Of a DNA stretch of 64,000 nt, positions 33,582 to 41,994 are shown in pieces. This DNA comes from Vibrio parahaemolyticus (GTDB lineage Bacteria; Pseudomonadota; Gammaproteobacteria; Enterobacterales; Vibrionaceae), in assembly GCF_900460535.1 (NCBI RefSeq), contig NZ_UHIL01000001.1, forward strand, positions 434,001 through 498,000, in the 5' to 3' direction. The position numbers were made by a program, and so were the translations under genes. Each line of letters begins with the position of its first letter. Within the stretch, counting starts at the first letter, position 1. Below the pieces are notes generated by a model. It saw only the letters and a list, made by a program, of their open reading frames with translations. It was not told where the DNA came from and did no database searches.

Positions 33582-35009
33582 ATGGCAACAAAATTAATCA
33601 GTAGTGAAGTGCTTGGTGCTTCAGGCGTTCAGTTTGGTACTAGTGGCGCGCGAGGACTCGTTACTCAGTTTACATCGGATGTTTGTGCTGCATTTACTCA
33701 CGCATTTGTGGCATCAATGCGTAGCAATTTCACTTTCAATCAAATGGCAGTGGCAATTGACAACCGCCCTAGCAGCCCAGCAATGGCAAAAGCAGTAATT
33801 CAAGCGCTTACCGATGCAGGTGTTGACGCCGTTTACTATGGTGTTGTACCCACCCCTGCTCTAGCTTTTACCGCAATGCAAGATAATATGCCTTGTATCA
33901 TGGTGACTGGGTCTCATATCCCATTTGACCGCAATGGAATTAAGTTCTATCGTCCAGATGGAGAGATTACTAAAGCAGATGAACAAGCAATCTTAACCGA
34001 GAAGGTAGACTTTAGTGCTATCAATGACCTGCCTGAGTTAACGATTAATTTCCGTGCGGCAGAGCTTTACCGAGCACGTTATACCGATTTGTTTGATGCA
34101 GATTTACTGGCAGGGAAGCGTGTTGGTATATATGAGCATTCAAGTGCCGGGAGAGATATTTACCAAGGACTTTTTGAATCGCTTGGGGCTGAAGTTATAT
34201 CATTGGAGCGTACTGACGAATTTGTTCCAATTGACACTGAAGCCGTTGCTGAATCTGATAAGGAAAAAGCACGCAGTTGGTCGAAGAAATATAATTTGGA
34301 TTTTATATTTTCGACTGATGGAGACGGTGATCGTCCTTTAGTTGCTGATGAGAGCGGCGAATGGTTGAGAGGTGATATCCTAGGCTTACTTTGTTCGCAA
34401 GCGCTTCAAGTCGATGCATTAGCAGTTCCTGTTAGTTGCAATACTATTATTGCTGAATCCCCTGAATTTAAAGCCGTATCTAAAACACGAATTGGCTCGC
34501 CTTATGTTATCGCTGAATTTTCCGAATTAGCCAAAACTTATAAAAGAATTGCAGGGTTTGAAGCTAACGGAGGATATTTGCTCGGGAGTAACGTTTTGGT
34601 GAATGGGAAATCTCTAAAAGCACTGCCAACCCGAGATGCTGTTTTACCTGCGCTTATGCTGCTCTTTTTAGCGAAAACATCATCAATCAAAAGCTTGGTA
34701 AGCAATCTCCCACAGCGCTTTACGCATAGTGACCGTATTCAAAACTTTGCAACTGAAAAAAGTTTATCGATATTGGAAAGTGGTCGTCAAAACACTAAAC
34801 AGCTATTAGATTCTCTAGGGTTGTCAGAGGTTAATGCTGTTAGTATTGATAATACTGACGGATTAAGATTAGAGCTATCTAACTCTACAATCATCCATTT
34901 ACGTCCGTCTGGTAATGCTCCTGAACTTCGTTGTTATGCGGAAGCTGAACGAATGGAAGATGCTATTGCTTTGGTGGATAAAGTGTTAGGAAATATCAGA
35001 TTAGTTTAG
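33582..35009 (+). CDS. manB: Phosphomannomutase (alpha-D-phosphohexomutase family)
   Basis: 475 residues from ATG 33582, chosen because AAAGGA lies just before it; the reading frame is open further back inside manC. Interconverts mannose-6-phosphate and mannose-1-phosphate. Family loops in order: [13 protein letters not shown] near 19; phosphoserine loop [16 protein letters not shown] near 107 (Ser in TGSHIP; usual form is TxSHNP, here Ile replaces Asn); metal loop [14 protein letters not shown] near 243; sugar loop [13 protein letters not shown] near 327; phosphate loop [15 protein letters not shown] near 445. The variant loop is seen also in some Vibrio polysaccharide loci to my recollection. 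Closely follows manC. Confidence 0.86.
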   Translation: MATKLISSEVLGASGVQFGTSGARGLVTQFTSDVCAAFTHAFVASMRSNFTFNQMAVAIDNRPSSPAMAKAVIQALTDAGVDAVYYGVVPTPALAFTAMQDNMPCIMVTGSHIPFDRNGIKFYRPDGEITKADEQAILTEKVDFSAINDLPELTINFRAAELYRARYTDLFDADLLAGKRVGIYEHSSAGRDIYQGLFESLGAEVISLERTDEFVPIDTEAVAESDKEKARSWSKKYNLDFIFSTDGDGDRPLVADESGEWLRGDILGLLCSQALQVDALAVPVSCNTIIAESPEFKAVSKTRIGSPYVIAEFSELAKTYKRIAGFEANGGYLLGSNVLVNGKSLKALPTRDAVLPALMLLFLAKTSSIKSLVSNLPQRFTHSDRIQNFATEKSLSILESGRQNTKQLLDSLGLSEVNAVSIDNTDGLRLELSNSTIIHLRPSGNAPELRCYAEAERMEDAIALVDKVLGNIRLV

Positions 35010-35046
35010 TTTTTGAGCACTTAATATTTATAGGTAACCAATAATG

Positions 35047-35079
35047 GAGCTATGCGCTAAAGCATAGCTCTATCTTTTT
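35047..35079 (+). terminator. Terminator-like hairpin between manB and manA
   Basis: GAGCTATGC pairs perfectly over nine bases with GCATAGCTC around GCTAAA, followed by TATCTTTTTG. It stands only 14 bases before the manA start, inside a same-strand operon. Either RfaH lets polymerase through or the hairpin lowers manA expression. Confidence 0.7.
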
Positions 35080-35092
35080 GAGCGTCAGTTTT

Positions 35093-36283
35093 ATGATTTA
35101 CACTTTAAATAACCCAGTAAAGAACTTTCCTTGGGGAAGTCGTACTGCGATTCGAGACTACTTTGGTATCGATAATTCAAATTTAGAGCACCAAGCTGAA
35201 ATATGGATGGGAGCTCATCCCTCCGCTAGCTCCAGTGTTTCTCAAGCTGGTGTTGATATCTCTTTATGCGATGTTATTGCCAGTAACCCAGACTATTGGC
35301 TAGGGAAGGAAACCAAGGAGAATTTCTCATCGCTTCCTTTTCTTATGAAAGTCCTAGCAGCAGAAGAGCCGCTATCGATACAAGTTCACCCATCGAAAAA
35401 AGCTGCCGAATTAGGCTTTGCTAAAGAGAATGAGCAAGGGATACCTCTAGATGCAGCAAATCGCAATTATAAGGATGCTAATCACAAGCCTGAGCTTGTT
35501 TATGCTCTCACTCCTTATTTAGCTATGAATGGTTTTCGAGAGTTTAGAGAGATTGTTACAAACTTTGATGCTATTGGCCTTCCAGTGCTAGAAGATCTTT
35601 TTCAGCCTTTTAAACAAGATCCTAACCCACGAACTCTTGCTGAGTTTTTTGCTGCTATTCTTGCGCTAGAGGGGGAACTTAAAGCGCAGGCAATTAGCCA
35701 GCTTCTTAACTCGTTAAAAATGATAGATAAAGACCATTTTGCATACCAAGCTTCATTGCTTATCTCTCGCTTTTCTCATCTTTACCCTGAAGACGTTGGC
35801 TTGTTTGCTCCGTTGTTTTTAAATGTTATTGAGTTACAACCAGGCGAGGCCATGTTCTTGTATGCTGAAACCCCTCATGCCTATATCCATGGATTAGGTG
35901 TGGAAGTCATGGCTAACTCTGATAATGTTTTGAGAGCAGGTTTAACGCCTAAACATATTGATGTTGAAGAGTTAGTAAAAAATACACAGTTTAAGCCTAT
36001 TGCTTTTGAAAACTTGATTTTGAAACCAACTGATAATCAAATGGATCGAGAGATTTACCCTGTACCTGTTAAAGATTTTAAATTTGATGTATTGAATCCT
36101 CAGAACTCAATTTCTTTAACAACATCCTCACCAGAGATACTGTTGTGCTTATCGAATCAAGTGACGCTTATTACAGGTATGGAGAGTAGGGTGTTGTGCA
36201 AAGGGGAATCTGTAGTTCTTCCTGCATCGTTAGGTGAATATTGCATTTCAGGAAAAGGTTCTATCGCAAGAGCTTATTGTTAG
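35093..36283 (+). CDS. manA: Mannose-6-phosphate isomerase, class I
   Basis: 396 residues from ATG 35093 (a GTG at 35078 lies in the terminator's T run and is unlikely). Converts fructose-6-phosphate to mannose-6-phosphate. Begins IYTLNNPVKNFPWGSRTAIR; ADEHPSASSS-like MGAHPSASSSVSQAG near 44; PFLMKVLAAEEPLSIQVHPS near 87 contains the zinc-ligand QVHP; NYKDANHKPELVYAL near 125 has the HKPE ligand; MFLYAETPHAYIHGLGVEVM near 256 contains the late zinc His. Completes the GDP-mannose branch with manB and manC. Its ribosome site is weak (GAGCG). Confidence 0.93.
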   Translation: MIYTLNNPVKNFPWGSRTAIRDYFGIDNSNLEHQAEIWMGAHPSASSSVSQAGVDISLCDVIASNPDYWLGKETKENFSSLPFLMKVLAAEEPLSIQVHPSKKAAELGFAKENEQGIPLDAANRNYKDANHKPELVYALTPYLAMNGFREFREIVTNFDAIGLPVLEDLFQPFKQDPNPRTLAEFFAAILALEGELKAQAISQLLNSLKMIDKDHFAYQASLLISRFSHLYPEDVGLFAPLFLNVIELQPGEAMFLYAETPHAYIHGLGVEVMANSDNVLRAGLTPKHIDVEELVKNTQFKPIAFENLILKPTDNQMDREIYPVPVKDFKFDVLNPQNSISLTTSSPEILLCLSNQVTLITGMESRVLCKGESVVLPASLGEYCISGKGSIARAYC

Positions 36284-36289
36284 GTGGCT

Positions 36290-37051
36290 ATGAAAGTTTC
36301 GATAATTACCGTTTGCTATAATTCTTCAGCAACAATAGAAGATACGATTAAATCCGTTAAATCTCAGACATATAAAGACATCGAGTATATCATTATCGAT
36401 GGTGGTTCCACAGACAACACTAACCAAATTATCAATAACTATTCAGAATGTGTTGATATACATATCAGTGAAAGTGATGAGGGGCTGTATGATGCGATGA
36501 ATAAGGGTATAGGAATGGCGACAGGCGATGTTGTTGGGATCCTTAACTCCGATGATTTTTTTTGTACTGAACATAGTGTTGCGGATCTAATATCTGGATT
36601 TGTTTCTGACGATATCGATGGTGTTTATTCTGATCTAGTTTACGTACAAGAAAAAGATACTTCTAAAGTAACTCGTCTCTACAGTTCAAAGGTATATAAG
36701 CAGTCACTTATAAAGTTCGGTTTGATGCTGCCGCACCCAACTTTCTATGTTAAGCGTAGTGTCTATGAGAAATGTGGATTATATAAAACGGATTATAGAG
36801 TCGCTGCAGATTTTGAGCTAATTGCGCGTTGCGTATCTAAAGGTACTAAACTCAACCGAGTACCCAAAATAACTGTAAAGATGCGTGAAGGAGGGATTAG
36901 CTCAAGCGGCTTGTTGTGGAGAGTCCATCAAAATGCCGAAATAGTACGAGCGTGTCGAGATAATGGTATTTATACAAACATAGCGATGGTTGCGTTGAAA
37001 CTACCCTACAAAATATTCACGTTATTAACTAGAAAATTTGTGAGTGTTTAG
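36290..37051 (+). CDS. Family 2 glycosyltransferase (WcaE/AmsE-like)
   Basis: 253 residues from ATG 36290, preceded by AGGTGG; GTG 36284 is in frame but has no advantage. GT-A motifs: SIITVCYNSSATIEDTIKSV near 4, IIIDGGSTDNTNQIIN near 36, HISESDEGLYDAMNKGIGMA near 59, GDVVGILNSDDFFCTEHS near 80 (metal-binding NSDD), then LPHPTFYVKRSVYEKCGLY near 152 and VAADFELIARCVSKG near 177. This GT2 subgroup is common in capsule loci and usually adds galactose, glucose or an N-acetylhexosamine. Placed immediately upstream of the initiation trio. Confidence 0.86.
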   Translation: MKVSIITVCYNSSATIEDTIKSVKSQTYKDIEYIIIDGGSTDNTNQIINNYSECVDIHISESDEGLYDAMNKGIGMATGDVVGILNSDDFFCTEHSVADLISGFVSDDIDGVYSDLVYVQEKDTSKVTRLYSSKVYKQSLIKFGLMLPHPTFYVKRSVYEKCGLYKTDYRVAADFELIARCVSKGTKLNRVPKITVKMREGGISSSGLLWRVHQNAEIVRACRDNGIYTNIAMVALKLPYKIFTLLTRKFVSV

Positions 37052-37053
37052 TT

Positions 37054-37956
37054 ATGACTATATTGGTTACGGGAGCAACAGGTTTTGTTGGTCAAAACCT
37101 TACTCAATTAAATCAAAACTTTCGTTGTGTTATTCGTGCGGGTGAACATCATTCCTTTGCTGATAGTTATACGGTTTCGACGATAGATGCATCGACGGAT
37201 TGGAGTAACTGTTTTGAGGGTGTTGATGCCATTATTCATTTAGCTGGGCTAGCACACAATAAATCATATACGGATGCTGAATATCGAGCTGTAAATACCG
37301 ATGGTACACTAAGGTTAGCTTTAAAAGCTGCTGAGGCTGGTGTTAAGCGCTTTGTTTTTGTCAGCTCAATTGGTGTGAATGGGACTAACTCTTACGATAG
37401 TGCTTTTTTACCTAGTGACGTAGCTGACCCTCACAACTCTTATGCACAATCAAAGCATGAGGCGGAATTAGGGCTTTGGGATATATCTAAACAAACAGGG
37501 TTAGAAGTCGTGGTCGTTCGACCAACGTTGGTCTATGGTCCTAATGCTCCTGGTAATTTTGGTATGCTTACGAAGCTAGTCAATAGTATCCCCTTTCTGC
37601 CATTTGGCTTAGCTAATAATCGTAGAGACTTCATATCAGTCGGTAATCTGGTTGATCTCTTAATTGTGTGTGCCAAACACAAAAATGCACCCGGAAATAT
37701 ATTTTTAGCAAGTGAGAGCAATACAATCTCGACAAGAGATTTTGTTAACGCTATTGCAGCTGGGCAAGATAGAAAAGTGTTTCAAATCCCAATCCCAGTT
37801 AGTTTTATGCGTCTTGCGGGTCTCGTGATTGGAAAGTCAGCAATGATTGAACAATTGTTCGGAAATTTAGAGGTCGATTCCTCTAATCTGAAAGATATAT
37901 TAAATTGGACACCTCCATATTCTATGAAGGATTCCATGGCCATGTTACGTAAATAG
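37054..37956 (+). CDS. UDP-4-keto-6-deoxy-HexNAc reductase / NAD-dependent epimerase (WbpV-like)
   Basis: 300 residues, extended SDR: ILVTGATGFVGQNLTQL near 3, IDASTDWSNCFEGVDAIIHL near 43, FVFVSSIGVNGTNSYDS near 99, and catalytic NSYAQSKHEAELGL near 128. It then shows VVVRPTLVYGPNAPGNFG near 153 and ANNRRDFISVGNLVDLLI near 189. Its place beside a small phosphoglycosyl transferase and a WbpM-like dehydratase is the same as wbpV-wbpL-wbpM and similar sets, where it reduces UDP-4-keto-6-deoxy-GlcNAc to UDP-QuiNAc or UDP-FucNAc. A 4-epimerase role (UDP-GlcNAc to UDP-GalNAc) is the main alternative. Starts ATG two bases after the previous stop. Confidence 0.78.
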   Translation: MTILVTGATGFVGQNLTQLNQNFRCVIRAGEHHSFADSYTVSTIDASTDWSNCFEGVDAIIHLAGLAHNKSYTDAEYRAVNTDGTLRLALKAAEAGVKRFVFVSSIGVNGTNSYDSAFLPSDVADPHNSYAQSKHEAELGLWDISKQTGLEVVVVRPTLVYGPNAPGNFGMLTKLVNSIPFLPFGLANNRRDFISVGNLVDLLIVCAKHKNAPGNIFLASESNTISTRDFVNAIAAGQDRKVFQIPIPVSFMRLAGLVIGKSAMIEQLFGNLEVDSSNLKDILNWTPPYSMKDSMAMLRK

Positions 37957-37970
37957 GAACTAGATAAGTA

Positions 37971-38519
37971 ATGATTCGTTTTATTGATTTTTTTGCAGCT
38001 TTTTTTGGGTTGCTTTTTTTATGGCCGGTACTTCTTATCGTTATCATTATTGGTTTCTTTGACACAGGCTCCCCGATTTTTGTGCAAGAGCGCGTTGGGC
38101 GCAATAAAAAACCATTTAAGTTGGTTAAGTTTCGTACTATGTCGGTAGATACTCAATCGGTAGCGAGCCATTTAGCGAGCAACGCATCTATTACTAAGCT
38201 TGGTTTTTTTCTGCGCAAGACAAAGATTGATGAATTACCGCAGCTCATTAATGTTTTGAAAGGTGAAATGAGTCTTGTGGGACCTCGTCCAAACTTGTTT
38301 AACCAGCACGAACTGATCATTGAGCGCGACGCGCTTGGTGTTTATGATGTGCTACCGGGAGTCACCGGACTGGCTCAAGTTCAAAATATCGACATGTCCA
38401 CACCAAGTTTATTAGCAAAAACTGATAAAAAAATGATCGATACATTAACACTAAAAGATTATTTCAAGTATATCATGATGACCGCAACAGGGAGTGGTTC
38501 TGGTGATGCGGTAAAGTAG
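37971..38519 (+). CDS. Monotopic phosphoglycosyl transferase (small WcaJ/PglC type)
   Basis: 182 residues, the size of PglC-like enzymes. N-terminal re-entrant membrane helix at about 4-29 (FIDFFAAFFGLLFLWPVLLIV), then IFVQERVGRNKKPFKLVKFR near 36, the catalytic Asp-Glu dyad KTKIDELPQL (D87, E88), MSLVGPRPNLF near 101 and the C-terminal GVTGLAQVQNID. It transfers sugar-1-phosphate from a UDP-6-deoxy-HexNAc to undecaprenyl phosphate and so starts the repeat unit. Flanked by the SDR reductase (15 bases away) and the WbpM-like dehydratase. The exact donor follows the reductase and is not proven. Confidence 0.9.
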   Translation: MIRFIDFFAAFFGLLFLWPVLLIVIIIGFFDTGSPIFVQERVGRNKKPFKLVKFRTMSVDTQSVASHLASNASITKLGFFLRKTKIDELPQLINVLKGEMSLVGPRPNLFNQHELIIERDALGVYDVLPGVTGLAQVQNIDMSTPSLLAKTDKKMIDTLTLKDYFKYIMMTATGSGSGDAVK

Positions 38520-38643
38520 GAAGCAGAAAAGTGCTATGATGGAGCGGTGGCAGCCGTTCTTTTGCGTTTTATTGTATCTATCTCTTACTATTCGCGTTCG
38601 CCTCTATTCCGGTGAGAGTTCTGTTTTCGTGTTAAACTAATGC

Positions 38644-40626
38644 ATGCTATCTCCGATAAAACCACACACAAGAATTATTATGCAACGTCTACAATTTATA
38701 TGGCAACTTTCTCGAACTAACAAAAGAATTGTTAGTGTATTGATCGATATCATATTGATCTTTATGGCTTTTCATTTGGCAATCCTAGTTCGTTCTGGAG
38801 AAACCAACTATTTCACTTATCCTGAAGTTTGGGGAATTCAAATTGGGGTAACAGTAGTTACGATCGCTGTTTTTGCTCGATTGGGACTTTACAGAGCAGT
38901 TCTCCGCTACTTAACCTTTCAAGCGTTATTTGTTGTAACTGCTGGAGCTGTTATTTCTGCTACGCTTGTTGCTGCTCTTAGTTTCTATATGAGCGACCCT
39001 TTTCCAAGAACAGTTCCTATCATCTATGGTGCATTTCTTGCTCTTTTCTGTGGGGGACCCCGTGTCATAGTTCGTTCTTTGATTGCTCAAAGCTATTCAA
39101 CGCACAGTAAAGAGGTTCTCATTTATGGTGCAGGATCTGGGGGGCGACAATTGGCGATGGCATTAAGAAGTAGTGGAGACTATCGCGTAAGAGCATTTAT
39201 TGATGGTGACTCAACTCTTTGCAATACGATGATCTTAGGGTTGCCTGTTATTGCTATTGAAGACGCAATGCCCCTCATAAATAAATATGATGTTTCTCAA
39301 GTCTTACTCGCAGTGCCAAGTGCTAAACGTTCACGTCGTAAGGTTATTCTGGACGAATTAGCTAAGTTACCTGTTGAAGTACTCACGGTCCCTGATATGA
39401 CAGATATTGTGTCAGGTAAAGCTAAAATTGATGAGCTTAAGGACGTCGCGATTGAGGATTTACTTGGGCGAGATCCAGTAGCGCCTCAACAAGTGTTGCT
39501 AGAAGCGAATATCAAAGACAAAGTGGTTATGGTGACAGGTGCTGGTGGTTCTATTGGCTCTGAGCTGTGTCGTCAAATTGTAGAGCAGTCTCCGAAATCT
39601 ATCGTTTTATTTGAGCTATCTGAATTTGGCTTGTATCAAATTGACAGAGAGTTGAATCAACTTAAGTTAGAGAAAGGACTAACTTGTGACATTATTCCTT
39701 TGCTCGGCTCGGTACAGAGACAGCATCGCTTAGAAACCACGATGTCTTCTTTCAAGGTCCAAACGGTATATCACGCCGCTGCATATAAACACGTTCCGTT
39801 GGTTGAGTTCAATGTAATAGAAGGTGTTCGCAACAATATTTATGGGACTTATTATACCGCATGCGCAGCGATTAAAGCTGGCGTTGAATCATTTGTATTG
39901 ATCTCTACTGATAAAGCTGTCCGTCCTACTAACGTAATGGGCACAACCAAACGAATGGCTGAACTAGGACTACAAGCCCTTGCTGACCAAGAAAATGCAA
40001 AATCAAATGGGACTCGATTCTGTATGGTGCGATTTGGCAATGTTCTCGGCTCCTCTGGTTCAGTTATTCCCGTATTTAAAAAGCAAATTGCATCTGGTGG
40101 GCCGGTAACGGTCACTCATCCTGAGATCACTCGCTTCTTCATGACAATTCCTGAAGCTGCGCAGTTAGTCATTCAGGCTGGTGCAATGGGTAAAGGGGGC
40201 GATGTATTTGTTTTAGACATGGGTGAGTCAGTAAAAATTACAGACTTAGCATGTAATCTCATTCAACTGTCTGGTCTTGAAGTAAAATCTGAGACTAATC
40301 CTCATGGTGATATTGAGATTCAATTCTCCGGCCTTCGTCCGGGTGAAAAGCTTTATGAAGAACTGCTCATCGGTGATAATGTCAAACAGACAGCGCATGA
40401 GCGAATAATGACTGCTCATGAGGTTCATTTACCTCTAGAAGAATACGAGTTGTTATTGAGCGAGCTCGACTTTGCCTGCCATAGTATGGATCACGAGAAT
40501 ATCCGTACATTATTGTTAAATGCCCCTACTGGTTTTAATCCTACAGATGGTATTGGCGATTTAGTCTGGAGCCATAATCAATTGGAATTAAATCTGGTTG
40601 ATACAGAGCTCGTTGTAAACGAATAG
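38644..40626 (+). CDS. Membrane UDP-GlcNAc 4,6-dehydratase (WbpM/FlaA1-CapD family)
   Basis: 660 residues, or 648 if the ATG at 38680 is used. N-terminal membrane region at about 25-145 (LIDIILIFMAFHLAILVR, VVTIAVFARLGLYRAVL and others), then an Rossmann-like domain with IYGAGSGGRQLAMAL near 162. The C-terminal SDR domain has MVTGAGGSIGSELCRQI near 298, YHAAAYKHVPLVEF near 384 and catalytic LISTDKAVRPTNVMGTTKRM near 425: the usual Tyr is Met (MxxxK), as in WbpM. It produces UDP-4-keto-6-deoxy-GlcNAc for the SDR reductase at 37054. A second UDP-GlcNAc 4,6-dehydratase (PseB-like) lies at 20261. Confidence 0.93.
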   Translation: MLSPIKPHTRIIMQRLQFIWQLSRTNKRIVSVLIDIILIFMAFHLAILVRSGETNYFTYPEVWGIQIGVTVVTIAVFARLGLYRAVLRYLTFQALFVVTAGAVISATLVAALSFYMSDPFPRTVPIIYGAFLALFCGGPRVIVRSLIAQSYSTHSKEVLIYGAGSGGRQLAMALRSSGDYRVRAFIDGDSTLCNTMILGLPVIAIEDAMPLINKYDVSQVLLAVPSAKRSRRKVILDELAKLPVEVLTVPDMTDIVSGKAKIDELKDVAIEDLLGRDPVAPQQVLLEANIKDKVVMVTGAGGSIGSELCRQIVEQSPKSIVLFELSEFGLYQIDRELNQLKLEKGLTCDIIPLLGSVQRQHRLETTMSSFKVQTVYHAAAYKHVPLVEFNVIEGVRNNIYGTYYTACAAIKAGVESFVLISTDKAVRPTNVMGTTKRMAELGLQALADQENAKSNGTRFCMVRFGNVLGSSGSVIPVFKKQIASGGPVTVTHPEITRFFMTIPEAAQLVIQAGAMGKGGDVFVLDMGESVKITDLACNLIQLSGLEVKSETNPHGDIEIQFSGLRPGEKLYEELLIGDNVKQTAHERIMTAHEVHLPLEEYELLLSELDFACHSMDHENIRTLLLNAPTGFNPTDGIGDLVWSHNQLELNLVDTELVVNE

Positions 40627-40651
40627 ACACTTAGTGTCCGTTTGTTTTTAT
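40625..40651 (+). terminator. Weak hairpin after the WbpM-like gene
   Basis: GACAC pairs with GTGTC around TTA, then CGTTTGTTTTTAT. Five paired bases only, so partial termination at most. Confidence 0.4.
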
Positions 40652-40703
40652 CGGCTGATGCCGCTTAGTCCTTGATAACAAAGATCTTTAGATTGCTTAA
40701 GAG

Positions 40704-40732
40704 TTGTGCTGCTTAATTCGAATAAGTATAAC
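40704..40732 (+). promoter_or_regulatory. Possible promoter of ugd
   Basis: TTGTGC, 17 bases, TATAAC, ending 22 bases before the ugd ATG. The -35 matches poorly, but a separate promoter would explain the 127-base gap and hairpin before ugd. Confidence 0.3.
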
Positions 40733-40753
40733 TCTTAGAACTAGGGTAAAATT

Positions 40754-41920
40754 ATGAAAATCGCTGTTGCCGGCACTGGCTACGTAGGGCTTTCCAACGC
40801 TATGTTGTTAGCTCAAAATCATGAAGTGGTTGCACTAGATATCATTCCTGAAAAGGTTGAGTTGCTAAATAAAAAACAGTCCCCAATTGTTGATGTTGAG
40901 ATTGAAGATTTCCTTAAGAATAAGGAACTAATCTTTACTGCAACAACGGATAAGCAGCAAGCTTATCAAGAGGCAGACTATGTTGTGATTGCTACTCCCA
41001 CGGACTATGATGCCGTTACGCATTACTTTAATACTTCTTCAGTTGAAGTTGTGATTAAAGATGTTATGTCTATCAACCCTGATGCAGTAATGGTGATTAA
41101 GTCTACTGTTCCTGTTGGCTATACTGCTCGAATTAAGGAAGAATTGGGGTGTGAGAATGTCATTTTCTCACCTGAGTTCTTGCGAGAGGGCAAAGCGCTT
41201 TATGATAATCTTCACCCATCACGTATCATCGTTGGTGAACGCAGCGAACGTGCCGAAGTCTTTGCTCGCTTGCTGGTCGAAGGGGCTGTAAAAGAAGACA
41301 TCCAAGTCTTATTTACAGACTCGACAGAAGCTGAGGCTGTGAAACTTTTCTCCAACACCTACCTTGCTATGCGTGTAGCATACTTTAATGAGCTAGATTC
41401 TTACGCAGAAGCTCATGGCTTGGATGCTCGTCAGATCATTGAAGGTGTTGGTTTAGATCCTCGTATCGGTAATCATTACAACAACCCATCATTTGGTTAC
41501 GGTGGTTACTGCTTACCAAAAGATACTAAGCAGCTTTTAGCCAATTACCAAGATGTACCAAACAACATCATTGGCGCAATTGTGGATGCGAATCGTACCC
41601 GTAAAGACTTTGTGGCGGAATCAATCCTCAAGCGTGAGCCAAAAGTTGTCGGTATCTACCGCCTTATCATGAAAGCGGGATCGGATAACTTCCGCGCCTC
41701 TTCTATTCAAGGCATCATGAAGCGTATCAAGGCGAAAGGTGTTGAGGTCGTAGTTTACGAACCCCTGCTCAAAGAAGAAGATTTCTTTAACTCTCGAGTG
41801 ATTAAAGACCTGAATGAGTTCAAACAAAGTGCGGATGTGATTGTTTCTAACCGCATGGTGGAAGAGTTAGCCGACGTAGCGGATAAAGTTTACACGCGCG
41901 ACTTGTTTGGTAGCGATTAA
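40754..41920 (+). CDS. ugd: UDP-glucose 6-dehydrogenase
   Basis: 388 residues, the short form of Ugd. Oxidises UDP-glucose to UDP-glucuronate, the precursor of uronic acid residues (and of galacturonate after epimerisation). N-terminal NAD site [18 protein letters not shown] near 4; [11 protein letters not shown] near 75; [12 protein letters not shown] near 116; [15 protein letters not shown] near 136; catalytic Cys in [14 protein letters not shown] near 250; ending [12 protein letters not shown] near 335. It is the last gene of the capsule locus and is followed by a strong terminator. Its presence suggests a uronic acid in the polymer or other Ugd-dependent surface sugars. Confidence 0.96.
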   Translation: MKIAVAGTGYVGLSNAMLLAQNHEVVALDIIPEKVELLNKKQSPIVDVEIEDFLKNKELIFTATTDKQQAYQEADYVVIATPTDYDAVTHYFNTSSVEVVIKDVMSINPDAVMVIKSTVPVGYTARIKEELGCENVIFSPEFLREGKALYDNLHPSRIIVGERSERAEVFARLLVEGAVKEDIQVLFTDSTEAEAVKLFSNTYLAMRVAYFNELDSYAEAHGLDARQIIEGVGLDPRIGNHYNNPSFGYGGYCLPKDTKQLLANYQDVPNNIIGAIVDANRTRKDFVAESILKREPKVVGIYRLIMKAGSDNFRASSIQGIMKRIKAKGVEVVVYEPLLKEEDFFNSRVIKDLNEFKQSADVIVSNRMVEELADVADKVYTRDLFGSD

Positions 41921-41932
41921 TCAATATTTGGT

Positions 41933-41962
41933 AAGGTCCTAGTTTGCTAGGACCTTCGTTCT
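41933..41962 (+). terminator. Terminator at the end of the capsule locus
   Basis: AAGGTCCTAG and CTAGGACCTT form a ten-base perfect stem with a TTTG loop, followed by CGTTCTTTGCTCTT. It lies between ugd and the oppositely oriented rjg. Confidence 0.8.
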
Positions 41963-41994
41963 TTGCTCTTGCTAAAGTGTTTACTTTGCTCTAA

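Noticed and set aside
35078..35092. GTG start for manA
   Set aside because: It falls in the T run of the hairpin; the ATG at 35093 matches the family N terminus.
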